Shown piece by piece: positions 22,426 through 30,848 of a stretch of DNA of 43,080 bases. Each line of letters starts with the position of its first letter. Positions within the stretch are counted from its first letter, which is position 1. A program made the translations under genes and the position numbers. The notes beneath the pieces were generated by a model that was not told where the DNA came from, did not search any database, and was given only the letters and a program-made list of their open reading frames with translations. Source of the DNA: Erysipelotrichaceae bacterium (GTDB lineage: Bacteria; Bacillota_I; Bacilli_A; Erysipelotrichales; Coprobacillaceae); assembly GCA_018365815.1 (NCBI GenBank), contig JAGZJH010000018.1:1-43080 (forward strand), written 5' to 3'.

Positions 22426-23895
22426 ATGGGATTTCCCAAAAATTTTTTATGGGGTGGCGCTACTGCTGCTAACCAATACGAAGGTGGATATTTAGAGGGT
22501 GGAAAGGGCTTAGCCACTGCTGATGTGATTACTGATGGGAATATGAATACCCCCCGCCGTATTTCAATTGTTTTAAAAGATGGCACTAAAAAATTAATAA
22601 ATCGTTTTGAAGATGTACCTAGTGGTGCTAAAGCTTATGTAGATGAAAATATCTACTATCCTAGTCATGTGGCAACTGATTTTTATCATCATTATAAAGA
22701 AGACATTAAATTATTTTCTGAAATGGGATTTAATTCATTTAGAATGTCAATTAACTGGTCTCGAATTTTCCCTCATGGTGATGAAGAATTACCAAATGAA
22801 GAAGGATTACAATTCTATGATGATGTATTTGATGAATGTCATAAATATGGCATTGAACCAATTGTGACAATGATCCATTTTGATATTCCTTTATACTTAG
22901 CTGAACAATATGATGGTTGGGCTAATCGTAAAGTCATTGATTTCTTTTTAAACTATAGTAAAACTATTTTTACTCGTTATAAAGACAAAGTAAAATATTG
23001 GATGACTTTTAACGAAATTAACTTCTGTCGTGATTTTAGTAATATTGGTATTACAGATGCCAATGCTAACCCACAAAAACAAGCCCAAGCAATTCATCAT
23101 ATTTTAGTTGCTTCAGCAAAAGCTGTCACTTTAGGGCATCAAATTAATCCTGATTTTAAAATTGGTATGATGGTAGCTTATATTTTAACTTATGCACATA
23201 CTTGTAATCCTGCTGATGTACAAGCAGAAATTGATTTTGCGAAAGGATTTAAAAACTTCTATTGTGATGTACAATGTCGTGGATACTATCCTGCTTATAA
23301 ATTAAAAGAATACGAAAGAAAAGGTATTGTCATTGAAAAAGCAGAAGGTGATGATGAAGCTTTAAAAGCCGGAACTGTTGATTATATTGGATTTAGTTAT
23401 TATAACTCTACAACTGTACAAGCCGTTAAAGAAGGTGAACAAAGTGGTGGTAACCAAATGGGTGGAGCTAAAAACCCTTATTTAAGTGAAAGTGAATGGG
23501 GTTGGCCAATCGATCCAATGGGAATTAGAATTGCTTTAAATCAATTATGGGATAAATACCAATTACCATTAATGATTGTGGAAAATGGATTAGGGGCTAA
23601 AGATACAGTAGAAGAAGATGGTTCAATTAATGATGATTATCGTATTGACTATATGAGAAAACACATTGCTGAAATGAAAAAAGCCATTGACATTGATGGT
23701 GTTGACTTATGGGGATATACACCTTGGGGTTGCATTGACTTAGTTTCTGCCGGTACTGGTGAAATGACTAAACGTTATGGAATGATTTATGTAGATATGG
23801 ACGATAAAGGAAACGGAAGCTTAAAACGTTTAAAGAAAAAATCATTTAACTGGTATAAAAAAGTCATTGAATCAAACGGAGAAGATTTAGACTAA
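22426..23895 (+). CDS. Glycoside hydrolase family 1, 6-phospho-beta-glucosidase type
   Basis: A 489-residue cytoplasmic hydrolase that most likely splits phosphorylated beta-glucosides delivered by a PTS. It has the GH1 start FPKNFLWGGATAANQYEG (residues 3-20), the acid/base glutamate in MTFNEIN (near 195) and the nucleophile glutamate in LMIVENGLG (about 390). The C-terminal EMTKRYGMIYVDMDDKGNG resembles the phosphate-binding S/T-x-K-R-Y loop of 6-phospho-enzymes. The ATG at 22426 follows AAAAGGAGTGAAACT; the earlier ATG lies within that site. No PTS permease is next to it. It has its own terminator. Confidence 0.92.
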   Translation: MGFPKNFLWGGATAANQYEGGYLEGGKGLATADVITDGNMNTPRRISIVLKDGTKKLINRFEDVPSGAKAYVDENIYYPSHVATDFYHHYKEDIKLFSEMGFNSFRMSINWSRIFPHGDEELPNEEGLQFYDDVFDECHKYGIEPIVTMIHFDIPLYLAEQYDGWANRKVIDFFLNYSKTIFTRYKDKVKYWMTFNEINFCRDFSNIGITDANANPQKQAQAIHHILVASAKAVTLGHQINPDFKIGMMVAYILTYAHTCNPADVQAEIDFAKGFKNFYCDVQCRGYYPAYKLKEYERKGIVIEKAEGDDEALKAGTVDYIGFSYYNSTTVQAVKEGEQSGGNQMGGAKNPYLSESEWGWPIDPMGIRIALNQLWDKYQLPLMIVENGLGAKDTVEEDGSINDDYRIDYMRKHIAEMKKAIDIDGVDLWGYTPWGCIDLVSAGTGEMTKRYGMIYVDMDDKGNGSLKRLKKKSFNWYKKVIESNGEDLD

Positions 23896-23902
23896 CACAA
23901 TT

Positions 23903-23930
23903 AGGATTACTTAAATGTAATCCTTTTTTA
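23903..23930 (+). terminator. Terminator of the glycosidase gene
   Basis: AGGATTAC and GTAATCCT (8 bp) around TTAAAT, followed by TTTTTTA, 8 bases after the stop. Confidence 0.85.
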
Positions 23931-23959
23931 TCATAGTTAAATAAGAGAAATGATATTCA

Positions 23960-25060
23960 ATGGAACAAGTTAAAATCACTCAACTTCATATCCCATTTCA
24001 CCAAAGAATCATTATTGTCAGTGATCTACATGCTGATTATGACGGCTTTATGCAACTACTTTCAAAAACACAATTTACTAAAGATGATTTACTCATTATT
24101 GTGGGCGATGTTATAGAAAAAGGAAAACACTCTTTAAAACTTCTTCAAACCATTATTGATTTAAAAAAGTCACACCAAATTCATATGGTCATGGGAAATA
24201 ACGAACATTTTATTTTAGAGTTAATTTATAGTAACGATGATGAAATGATGCAACGCATTTTATACTATAAAACTCATAGTCTATTAATAGACATGGCAAA
24301 TGTTTTAAACCTCTCTTATCAAACAATAGATGAAATTAAAATTTTAAAACAAGAAATTATAAAACATTTTAAACAAGAATTAAACTATTTAACCCAACTT
24401 CCGCATATTATTAAAACCAATCAAGCGATTTTTGTTCATGCCGGTTTACTTCCACAAGATTTAAACCACCAAGATTTAGAATATTGTTTAACCGCCCCTG
24501 CTTTTAGTACTACTTCTTATCATTTTGATCAACCTATTATTGTAGGACATTGGCCAGTAACTAATTATTTTGATACTATTTTAAATAATAATGTTTATTT
24601 TAATGAAGTTAATAATGTCATTAGCCTTGATGGAGGCAATAGTATGAAAAGTTGGCAACAAATTAACTATTTAATTTTAAAAGATCGACAATTTCATACT
24701 GGTTATATCGATTCACTTTTAAAAATACGTGCTTTAGACTCGCAACAAGAAAGTCTTCATCCTATTTCACTCTCTTTTCCACATACTAAAATTGAAATTA
24801 TCAAAGCAGAGGAGAGTCTTGTTGAAGCGTATTGTCCTCATTTAAACCAAACATTGACATTCAAAAGTGAGCAGGTTTATTTTTATAAAAATCAAACCTA
24901 TTGCAGTGATTTTACGACTTATCATCTTAAAGTCAGTCAAAATGATGTTTTATCTTTTTGTGAAAAGTTAGATGATGGAATTTTATGTAAACATCATGGA
25001 ATCATAGGAATTTATAAAGGTTCTTATGAAGTTATTAATCAATCATCAAGAAAGGAGTAG
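23960..25060 (+). CDS. PPP-type metallophosphoesterase
   Basis: A 366-residue calcineurin-like phosphoesterase. All five metal-site motifs of the Ser/Thr phosphatase group are visible: IVSDLHADYDGF (residues 18-29), IIVGDVIEKGKHS (about 47), MVMGNNEHF, FVHAGLLP and IVGHWPV. The final 100 residues form an extra domain unlike the catalytic part. PPP-like enzymes of Bacillota act on phosphoproteins or on bis(nucleosyl) polyphosphates; the substrate is not evident here. There is only a weak ribosome binding site (AGAGAAATGAT). It ends 22 bases before glpK, and its final codons AAG GAG appear to supply the Shine-Dalgarno of glpK. Confidence 0.85.
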   Translation: MEQVKITQLHIPFHQRIIIVSDLHADYDGFMQLLSKTQFTKDDLLIIVGDVIEKGKHSLKLLQTIIDLKKSHQIHMVMGNNEHFILELIYSNDDEMMQRILYYKTHSLLIDMANVLNLSYQTIDEIKILKQEIIKHFKQELNYLTQLPHIIKTNQAIFVHAGLLPQDLNHQDLEYCLTAPAFSTTSYHFDQPIIVGHWPVTNYFDTILNNNVYFNEVNNVISLDGGNSMKSWQQINYLILKDRQFHTGYIDSLLKIRALDSQQESLHPISLSFPHTKIEIIKAEESLVEAYCPHLNQTLTFKSEQVYFYKNQTYCSDFTTYHLKVSQNDVLSFCEKLDDGILCKHHGIIGIYKGSYEVINQSSRKE

Positions 25061-25083
25061 TTACACTAAGTAACAATAAGATA
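25052..25083 (+). promoter_or_regulatory. Unusually spaced ribosome binding site of glpK with an intervening hairpin
   Basis: AAGGAG (25052-25057) ends 25 bases before the glpK ATG, far too distant for normal initiation. Between them GTTAC and GTAAC (25060-25064, 25070-25074) can form a 5-bp hairpin with a 5-base loop. Folding it would bring the site to an effective spacing of about 10 bases. No other purine-rich site lies closer. Confidence 0.4.
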
Positions 25084-26567
25084 TGGAAGAATATATTTTA
25101 TCAATTGATCAAGGAACAACTAGCACTCGTGCTATTTTATTTGACAAATTAGGAAACAATTGTTTTTCTAGCCAACGTGAATTTGAACAAATCTTTCCAC
25201 ATCCGGGTTGGGTAGAGCATGATGCTAATAAAATTTGGAACTCAGTCATTGAAGTTGTTCAATCTTTATTTATCGAAAACAATATTGTCCCTCAACAAAT
25301 CAAAGGTATTGGAATTACAAATCAACGCGAAACTACTGTTATTTGGAATAAACATACCGGTCAACCGATTTATAATGCCATTGTATGGCAATCACGTCAA
25401 TCACAAGAAATTTGTGATCAAATTATTGAAAAAGGTTACACAAAACTTATTCATGATAAAACCGGTTTAGTCATTAACCCTTATTTTAGTGCCAGTAAAA
25501 TCAGATGGCTATTAGATAAATTTCCTCATTTAAATACTGATGATTTATTATTTGGAACAATTGATACTTGGTTAATTTGGAAACTTACCGGTGGTAAAGC
25601 ACATATTACTGATTATTCTAATGCTTCAAGAACAATGTTATTTAATATCTATGATTTAAAATGGGACGAAGAACTACTACAACTTTTCAACATTCCTAAA
25701 AATATGTTGCCTGAAGTAAGGTCATCTAGTGAAATTTATGGTTATAGTGATGAAACTTTACTCTCTGGATTACATTTTAAAGCCCCGATATGTGGAAATG
25801 CCGGGGATCAACAAGCCTCTTTATTTGGACAAAGATGTTTTAATCATGGTGATGTGAAAAATACTTATGGTACTGGTTGTTTTATATTAATGAATACCGG
25901 TTCTAAGCCAGTAAAAACTAATAGCGGTTTATTAACTACCATTGCTTGGCAAATTGAAGATCAAATTGAATATGCCTTAGAGGGTTCTGTATTTGTTGCC
26001 GGTTCAGCCATTCAATGGTTACGAGATGGCTTAGAGTTTTTTAAAGACGCTAAAGAAAGTGAACAATATGCAATGCAAGTTTCAAGTAGTGAAGGTGTAT
26101 TTTTTGTACCGGCTTTTGTGGGATTGGGGGCACCTTATTGGGATAATGAAGCTAGAGGAAGTTTATTTGGACTTACTCGTGGTTCTACTAAAGCCCATAT
26201 TATTCGAGCAACTTTAGAGTCCATCGCTTATCAAAGTAAAGATGTGATTGAAACGATGAAAACAGAAGCGAATTTACAACTTAGTCATTTAGTCGTTGAT
26301 GGGGGGGCTTCTGTCAATCAATTTTTAATGCAATTTCAAAGTGATATTTTAAATTGTGAAATAGATGCACCTAAAATTAATGAAACTACTGCTTTAGGAG
26401 CTGCTTATTTAGCCGGTTTAGCCATTGGCTTTTGGAAAAACAAGGAAGAAATAGCAAATTTAAAACCAAACTCTAAAACTTATTTACCTCATATGAGTGA
26501 AACTCAACGCCAACAATTGTACCAACAATGGAAAAAAGCCGTTCAAGCGACGATGATGTTTAAATAA
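25083..26567 (+). CDS. glpK: Glycerol kinase
   Basis: The 494-residue FGGY-family kinase phosphorylates glycerol to glycerol 3-phosphate. Marks in order: SIDQGTTSTRAILFD (residues 6-20), GITNQRETTVIWNKHTG (about 79-95), TDYSNASRTMLFNI, the nucleotide-site GNAGDQQASLFGQ (about 238) and YGTGCFILMNTG, and the C-terminal DGGASVNQFLMQFQSDIL. Length matches the family (about 496-501). There is no adjacent glpF or glpD, and it is instead coupled to a phosphoesterase gene. The start is fixed by the conserved EEYILSIDQGTT; its ribosome binding site is abnormal (separate entry). Confidence 0.96.
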   Translation: MEEYILSIDQGTTSTRAILFDKLGNNCFSSQREFEQIFPHPGWVEHDANKIWNSVIEVVQSLFIENNIVPQQIKGIGITNQRETTVIWNKHTGQPIYNAIVWQSRQSQEICDQIIEKGYTKLIHDKTGLVINPYFSASKIRWLLDKFPHLNTDDLLFGTIDTWLIWKLTGGKAHITDYSNASRTMLFNIYDLKWDEELLQLFNIPKNMLPEVRSSSEIYGYSDETLLSGLHFKAPICGNAGDQQASLFGQRCFNHGDVKNTYGTGCFILMNTGSKPVKTNSGLLTTIAWQIEDQIEYALEGSVFVAGSAIQWLRDGLEFFKDAKESEQYAMQVSSSEGVFFVPAFVGLGAPYWDNEARGSLFGLTRGSTKAHIIRATLESIAYQSKDVIETMKTEANLQLSHLVVDGGASVNQFLMQFQSDILNCEIDAPKINETTALGAAYLAGLAIGFWKNKEEIANLKPNSKTYLPHMSETQRQQLYQQWKKAVQATMMFK

Positions 26568-26592
26568 CTATGATACAAAGGAATAAATCATC

Positions 26593-26757
26593 ATGGAGGA
26601 AATCTATTTAAAAATTAAAGAAATGTGTTTGGCTTCTAAAACAACCAATCCTACTAAACTAGTTACAACTATTATGAACGAAGATTTTATACACATTCAT
26701 GGACCTGAACATCATATTTTAGATGAAGCTTGTCCCTTTTTTCAAAATGAATATTAA
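26593..26757 (+). pseudogene. DUF5714-type protein, N-terminal remnant
   Basis: A 54-codon frame with AAAGGAATAAATCATC before its ATG. It contains TIMNEDFIHIHGPEHHILDEA, which I recognise as the N-terminal signature of DUF5714-type proteins, which are normally over 150 residues long. After DEACPFFQNEY it stops, and nothing resembling the rest follows. It may still be translated, as it sits 25 bases after glpK, but it has lost most of its domain. Confidence 0.5.
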
Positions 26758-27065
26758 AATCAATAGGATTTATAAAAACAACTTTAATTTTAAAACATCG
26801 TTTGGTTTAAAATCTATATTAAGTTTTTTAATAAACATATGGTTTTATTAAATACCCGATGTCACTAGAACAAAAAAATTTCCTTGAAATGAACCATGTT
26901 ATTTGGATATCCAAATAATGGTGGTTCATTTTTAATATGTAAAAAGGGAACACAAATATTTAAAGTGTACCCTATGCAAAAATTTTAAATTGTCACTCAA
27001 CCTTGATTTTAATTTATGATTTATTTTTAGAGTTTTTTTATCCATGTACCCTAAGTAAGAACCTT
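26758..27065. other. Gene-free stretch between convergent transcription units
   Basis: About 300 AT-rich bases containing the long hairpin at 26887-26931. The remainder, including TTTAAAGTGTACCC at 26959-26972 and TATCCATGTACCC further on, shows no reading frame or promoter I can support. Confidence 0.5.
26887..26931. terminator. Bidirectional terminator between glpK and the exporter operon
   Basis: AAATGAACCA and TGGTTCATTT (26887-26896, 26922-26931) enclose the 20-base perfect palindrome TTATTTGGATATCCAAATAA. The hairpin is nearly continuous, with T-runs on both exits, and separates converging genes. Confidence 0.75.
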
Positions 27066-27509
27066 TCATTTTATACTTTGTCTTTTTAATTTAATCACTC
27101 TAAAAACAAAACGTGAAAATGATGAAACAATTAATAATGCAATCGCAATAGCCACTGCACACCCTACTGTTTCTGTCCCTTTTGAAGAAGCCAAACTATA
27201 ATGATTTTGAATAAAATACAACATTGTATAATATAACCCGGCTCCTGGAACTAAAGGTAAAATAGCGGGTAAAACAAATACAGTCACTGCATCTTTATAG
27301 ACACGGGCATATATTTCACAAATAATACTTAGCGTTAATGTCCCAATAAATGTAGATATAATAGCCCCATAACCTAAAGACATACTATATTTATAAACCC
27401 ACCAACCAATTGCACCGGCAAAACTCCCTTTTATAATGACTCTTTGTGAACAGTTAAAAAAATAACCAAACCCAACACAAGAAACAAACCCTAATATTAA
27501 ATGTTCCAT
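27066..27509 (-). CDS. YjjB-type subunit of a ThrE-like threonine/serine exporter
   Basis: 147 residues with four or five membrane helices (DUF3815, ThrE_2 family). The marks are GFGYFFNC near the N-terminus, GAIGWWVYKY, FIGTLTLSIICEIYARVYKDAVTVFVLPAILPLVPGAGLYYTM (in that order, about 55-97) and the C-terminal SRFVFRVIKLKRQ. Together with the preceding YjjP-type protein it makes up what is a single polypeptide in Corynebacterium ThrE. Its ATG shares bases with the stop codon of the YjjP gene (TAATG), so the two are made in step. Amino acid or dicarboxylate export is the family role; the substrate is not proven. Confidence 0.88.
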   Translation of the reverse strand: MEHLILGFVSCVGFGYFFNCSQRVIIKGSFAGAIGWWVYKYSMSLGYGAIISTFIGTLTLSIICEIYARVYKDAVTVFVLPAILPLVPGAGLYYTMLYFIQNHYSLASSKGTETVGCAVAIAIALLIVSSFSRFVFRVIKLKRQSIK

Positions 27510-28279
27510 TATAATAACCCTCCAACATTCGAAAAATATAGGGTAACTCCTACACCAAAGGCAATTCCTAATGCAATAATTAATCCTTCTACGGTACGGA
27601 TTGTTCCCGATAATACATCGCCATTCATTAAATCACGTACAGCATTCGTAAAAGCCACACCGGGAACTAAAATCATAATTGTTCCAATAACAATAGTATC
27701 AATATCATGTGCAAATCCAACTCTTACTGACATCACTGCAAAAAAAGTCATAATCATCGCTAAAAGGGTATTTAAAATAAACGCATTAAGTTCGTATCTA
27801 TTTAACCACTTCATTAAATAATAACATAAAAATGTAATTAAAAAAGTAATCAAAAATGCCATAATTGTGGCCGTTGGAACAAACATCTTTCCAAAAACCG
27901 CACAAGATAAAGACATCGTAAAAGCACGTTTAATATCACTATATCCTTTTTCATTTTGAATTTCATCTAACCTTTGTTTACAAGTTTCAATATCTAAATG
28001 TTGCTCCTTAATATCACGAGATAATTGATTAATATTTGAAATACGTGTAGCATTTGTTGAACGATGATAAATTCGTTTAATTTTTGTAATGGTTTGATCT
28101 TTATCATCAACTGATAAATAAATACATGTCGCTAAGGTAAAAATATTAATATCTTTATAGCCATATGTATAGCAAATATTACGCATCACTTCTTCTGCGC
28201 GATAAATCTCACAATTACTTGAAAGCATTAATTGACCGGCTTTTAAACTTAAATCAATGACTTTTGAAAGTTCTTCCAT
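27509..28279 (-). CDS. YjjP-type subunit of a ThrE-like threonine/serine exporter
   Basis: 256 residues (DUF1212, ThrE_1 family). The soluble N-terminal half has EELSKVIDLSLKAGQLMLSSNCEIYRAEEVM in order and YGYKDINIFTLATCIYLSV. The C-terminal half has five membrane helices, with FGKMFVPTATIMAF and MILVPGVAFTNAVRDLMNGD as family marks. I take the ATG at 28279, one base after the stop of the phosphodiesterase gene; a TTG at 28297 is possible. No clear Shine-Dalgarno is seen, so translation probably depends on coupling. Confidence 0.88.
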   Translation of the reverse strand: MEELSKVIDLSLKAGQLMLSSNCEIYRAEEVMRNICYTYGYKDINIFTLATCIYLSVDDKDQTITKIKRIYHRSTNATRISNINQLSRDIKEQHLDIETCKQRLDEIQNEKGYSDIKRAFTMSLSCAVFGKMFVPTATIMAFLITFLITFLCYYLMKWLNRYELNAFILNTLLAMIMTFFAVMSVRVGFAHDIDTIVIGTIMILVPGVAFTNAVRDLMNGDVLSGTIRTVEGLIIALGIAFGVGVTLYFSNVGGLL

Positions 28280-28280
28280 A

Positions 28281-28832
28281 TTATTGTGTCTTTTCAAAAG
28301 TAATAGAATCTATTACTTTTCCTTCAAAATCTTTAATCGTAAAAGTATGATCTTCATAAATTCCATAACTGTTTGTTCCTGCTTTAGGTAAAGATGTTGA
28401 AGAAGGGTTAATGATATAAATATCGTTTTTTGTAGTCGCTAAAGGGACATGATAATGCCCATAAGCTAAAATATCTCCTGCTTGTAAAGGGGGTAAAACA
28501 TCTTGATGAAAATGATGCCCATGTGTTAAAAAGAAACGATGCCCATCGACTAATAGAGTTGAATAATCTGCTAAAATTGGGAATTCTAATAACATTTGAT
28601 CCACTTCACTATCACAATTTCCTCTTACCGCAATAAAATATTTTTTATATTGATTAAATAAACTTGCCACTTCTTTAGGGTTATATTCTTGAGGTAATGG
28701 ATTACGTGGTCCATGATAAAGTAAATCTCCCAAAGAAATAATTAAATCACATTGCTCATTATTAAACACTTCAATAACTTTACTCGCATAGTATAATGAA
28801 CCATGAATATCTGAGATAAATAATAATTTCAT
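28281..28832 (-). CDS. YfcE/MJ0936-type phosphodiesterase
   Basis: A 183-residue metal-dependent phosphodiesterase with calcineurin fold. Motifs: LFISDIHGSLYYA (residues 4-16), ISLGDLLYHGPRNPLP, VRGNCDSEVD (about 74), THGHHFH and AYGHYHVPL (about 130). YfcE-like proteins split phosphodiester bonds in small molecules; the natural substrate is unclear. AAAGGAGAGGACTATAA precedes the ATG. It is first in an operon with the YjjP-YjjB exporter genes, an association with no obvious metabolic reason. Confidence 0.9.
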   Translation of the reverse strand: MKLLFISDIHGSLYYASKVIEVFNNEQCDLIISLGDLLYHGPRNPLPQEYNPKEVASLFNQYKKYFIAVRGNCDSEVDQMLLEFPILADYSTLLVDGHRFFLTHGHHFHQDVLPPLQAGDILAYGHYHVPLATTKNDIYIINPSSTSLPKAGTNSYGIYEDHTFTIKDFEGKVIDSITFEKTQ

Positions 28833-28921
28833 TTATAGTCCTCTCCTTTATTTTTATTCTTATATAGTATAATACAAACTAAAAATCATGACTACTTATT
28901 TTCACCATGATTAATATTTTT

Positions 28922-29931
28922 TTATTTATTGTGAGTTGTTAAAACTTCAAAAACATATTGATGCAATTGTTTTCAAAATGCTAAAGGACGTACATTTTCA
29001 CGACTAAGGTGAATACGATTATTGAATAAAACTATTCCTATATTTTTATCAAAATCAATTAAAATAGAGGTTCTCATAAAAACAGTATAACTAATTGATC
29101 CTATGGAATTGTATTTAGAAATAAACTATGCTCATCATAACATAAATAACCTAGTTCTCTATTAATTTTTGTAGCTAAAATATATTTATGACAAAACTAA
29201 AAAATTGAACTTTCACTTAAAATTTAATGCTCGTTATATTGCCCCTTATTTAATAATATTTTTGCAAATTTTATTAAGTCTTAAATAATTAAAAATAATT
29301 TTGGATGTCTTACTACACCATCCATTAAGCGACATTTCTATCGTAGATTTTACCTCTATTCATTGATTATATTTTTTAGAATCTTCAGTTTGGGTAGTTT
29401 ATCTACATCTTGTAATCCATAACTTGTTTCATTCACTTCTAATAGATCAAAAAATTTTTAGCGAATTTAATCTAAAGTTTAGTTCATAATTTTTCAATCA
29501 CTTTGCCTAAAATAATAAATTCTACATCTGAATCAAATACTCTTGAATTTAGTACTAAGCTAATTCAAAATAATATAATTTATCTTCAATATTTTTTTGG
29601 GGGATATTTAATGTTAAAATGAGTTCTTTTGGTAAACCACTTTGATAAGTTAAAATTTATTTGACCGTCATCTGTTGATGATTAAATTCCTTAATAATAT
29701 CAATAATTTTAGTCTCTAAAGTCAAATTATTTTCTACGATTAATTGTGTAATTAAAGTTGTCGTCACAACAATTTTTGTTAAAGAACCTAAATCATAAAT
29801 TGTATTTACAACTTTAGAAAAAATTGCTTATTTTCAACAATAAAAAAGGTTGTATCTTCGTTATGAATCACTAGCATCAATGAACTGGGGAATACATTTT
29901 CTTCACAAGTCTGTTCTAAAAATATTTGCAT
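28922..29931 (-). pseudogene. Beta-lactamase-fold serine hydrolase, decayed
   Basis: About 1 kb with the remains of one gene on the minus strand, interrupted by many stops and shifts. The ATG at 29931 has AAAGGAAGTACTCAA upstream and reads MQIFLEQTCEENVF. Further recognisable pieces are IYDLGSLTKIVVTTTLITQL (the S-x-x-K nucleophile motif), LTYQSGLPKE and SDVEFIILGKVIEK (the region of the Y-x-N/S motif). VLFNNRIHLSRENVRPLAF is near the end and TTHNK at 28922. This order matches class C beta-lactamase-like and esterase proteins. The gene cannot make protein. It fills an apparent 1.2-kb gap between the phosphodiesterase and the kinase pair. Confidence 0.85.
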
Positions 29932-30044
29932 TTGAGTACTTCCTTTATTTATCTAATACAATTTATATCTAGTTTTTAATTAAAATTCACAAATAATAAA
30001 AATTCTATACTTACTCTATAAAAAAGAAGTTTAATTTAAATTTC

Positions 30045-30848
30045 TTATCCATTCGTTAACTCATCTAAACAAATATAGAACTTAACTTTATTCATATCTA
30101 ATTCTTGAATACCGTATGTTTTTAAAAATAAATCTTGATACTCTTTTGAAAAAGTCATATTTAACCATTCAAAATTATAACGTAAGGTACGTAAAGCAAT
30201 TGCAATGTCTAAATAACGATCATTCACACCGCACCCTACCACATCAATCCAACCGGTAAGATGCCCATTTTCCATCATAAAATTAGGCATACACACATCA
30301 CCATGACATAAAACTAAATCAAATGATTTTGGATAACATGATATCATCAAATCGTAAACCATTTGACCAGTTTTACCTTGTAACTCACGTTCAAAGTATT
30401 GTGTCTTAACTAACCCATGTTCCACATTATACTTAACATGAGCAATTTTATCTTCTAAAGTATTCACTGGTAAAAAATTATGATAATCAATACTATGCCA
30501 CTTTTTAATTAAATTTGCATAGTAAACAACCATTTCTTTCGTCCCTAATTGTTTAAATCCATATTGTCCCATTTGACCGGGTAACATTTCCATTACTAAA
30601 TAATAAACACCTTCTTGTTCAATATTAAAATAAACTTTTGGAACTTCAATTTTTCCCTCTAACCATTTTAATATCTCACCTTCTTTATGCACTTCATAGC
30701 GTGATGAACATTTAATGACAATATCCTTATTTAAGTAACCTTTTTTTATTAAATAAACACGATCTCCAGAATATCCCATACTGGGATAACTTACATCATC
30801 TAAACAAATCAGATCTCTTAATTGCGTAGGTAAATTTATTTTATCCAT
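30045..30848 (-). CDS. APH(3')-like phosphotransferase, downstream copy
   Basis: 267 residues of the aminoglycoside/choline kinase fold. After a glycine-containing start (SMGYSGDRVYLIKK) come the ATP lysine region IVIKCSS, the hinge YYLVMEMLPG (about 85), the catalytic loop LCHGDVCMPNFMMENGH (about 182) and the metal-binding GWIDVVGCGVNDRYLDIAIA. The C-terminal KFYICLDEL equals the KYYILLDEL end of APH(3') enzymes. Its ATG overlaps the stop of the paralogue upstream (TAATG) and it lacks its own ribosome binding site, so it depends on coupling. Antibiotic phosphorylation is possible but unproven. Confidence 0.85.
   Translation of the reverse strand: MDKINLPTQLRDLICLDDVSYPSMGYSGDRVYLIKKGYLNKDIVIKCSSRYEVHKEGEILKWLEGKIEVPKVYFNIEQEGVYYLVMEMLPGQMGQYGFKQLGTKEMVVYYANLIKKWHSIDYHNFLPVNTLEDKIAHVKYNVEHGLVKTQYFERELQGKTGQMVYDLMISCYPKSFDLVLCHGDVCMPNFMMENGHLTGWIDVVGCGVNDRYLDIAIALRTLRYNFEWLNMTFSKEYQDLFLKTYGIQELDMNKVKFYICLDELTNG

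Noticed and set aside
22404..22586. Minus-strand 60-codon ORF at the start of the glycosidase
   Set aside because: Shadow of the GH1 N-terminus, no ribosome binding site.
27066..28832. Phosphodiesterase as a functional part of the ThrE-type exporter
   Set aside because: The genes are co-transcribed but I know of no functional link; proximity alone is not enough.
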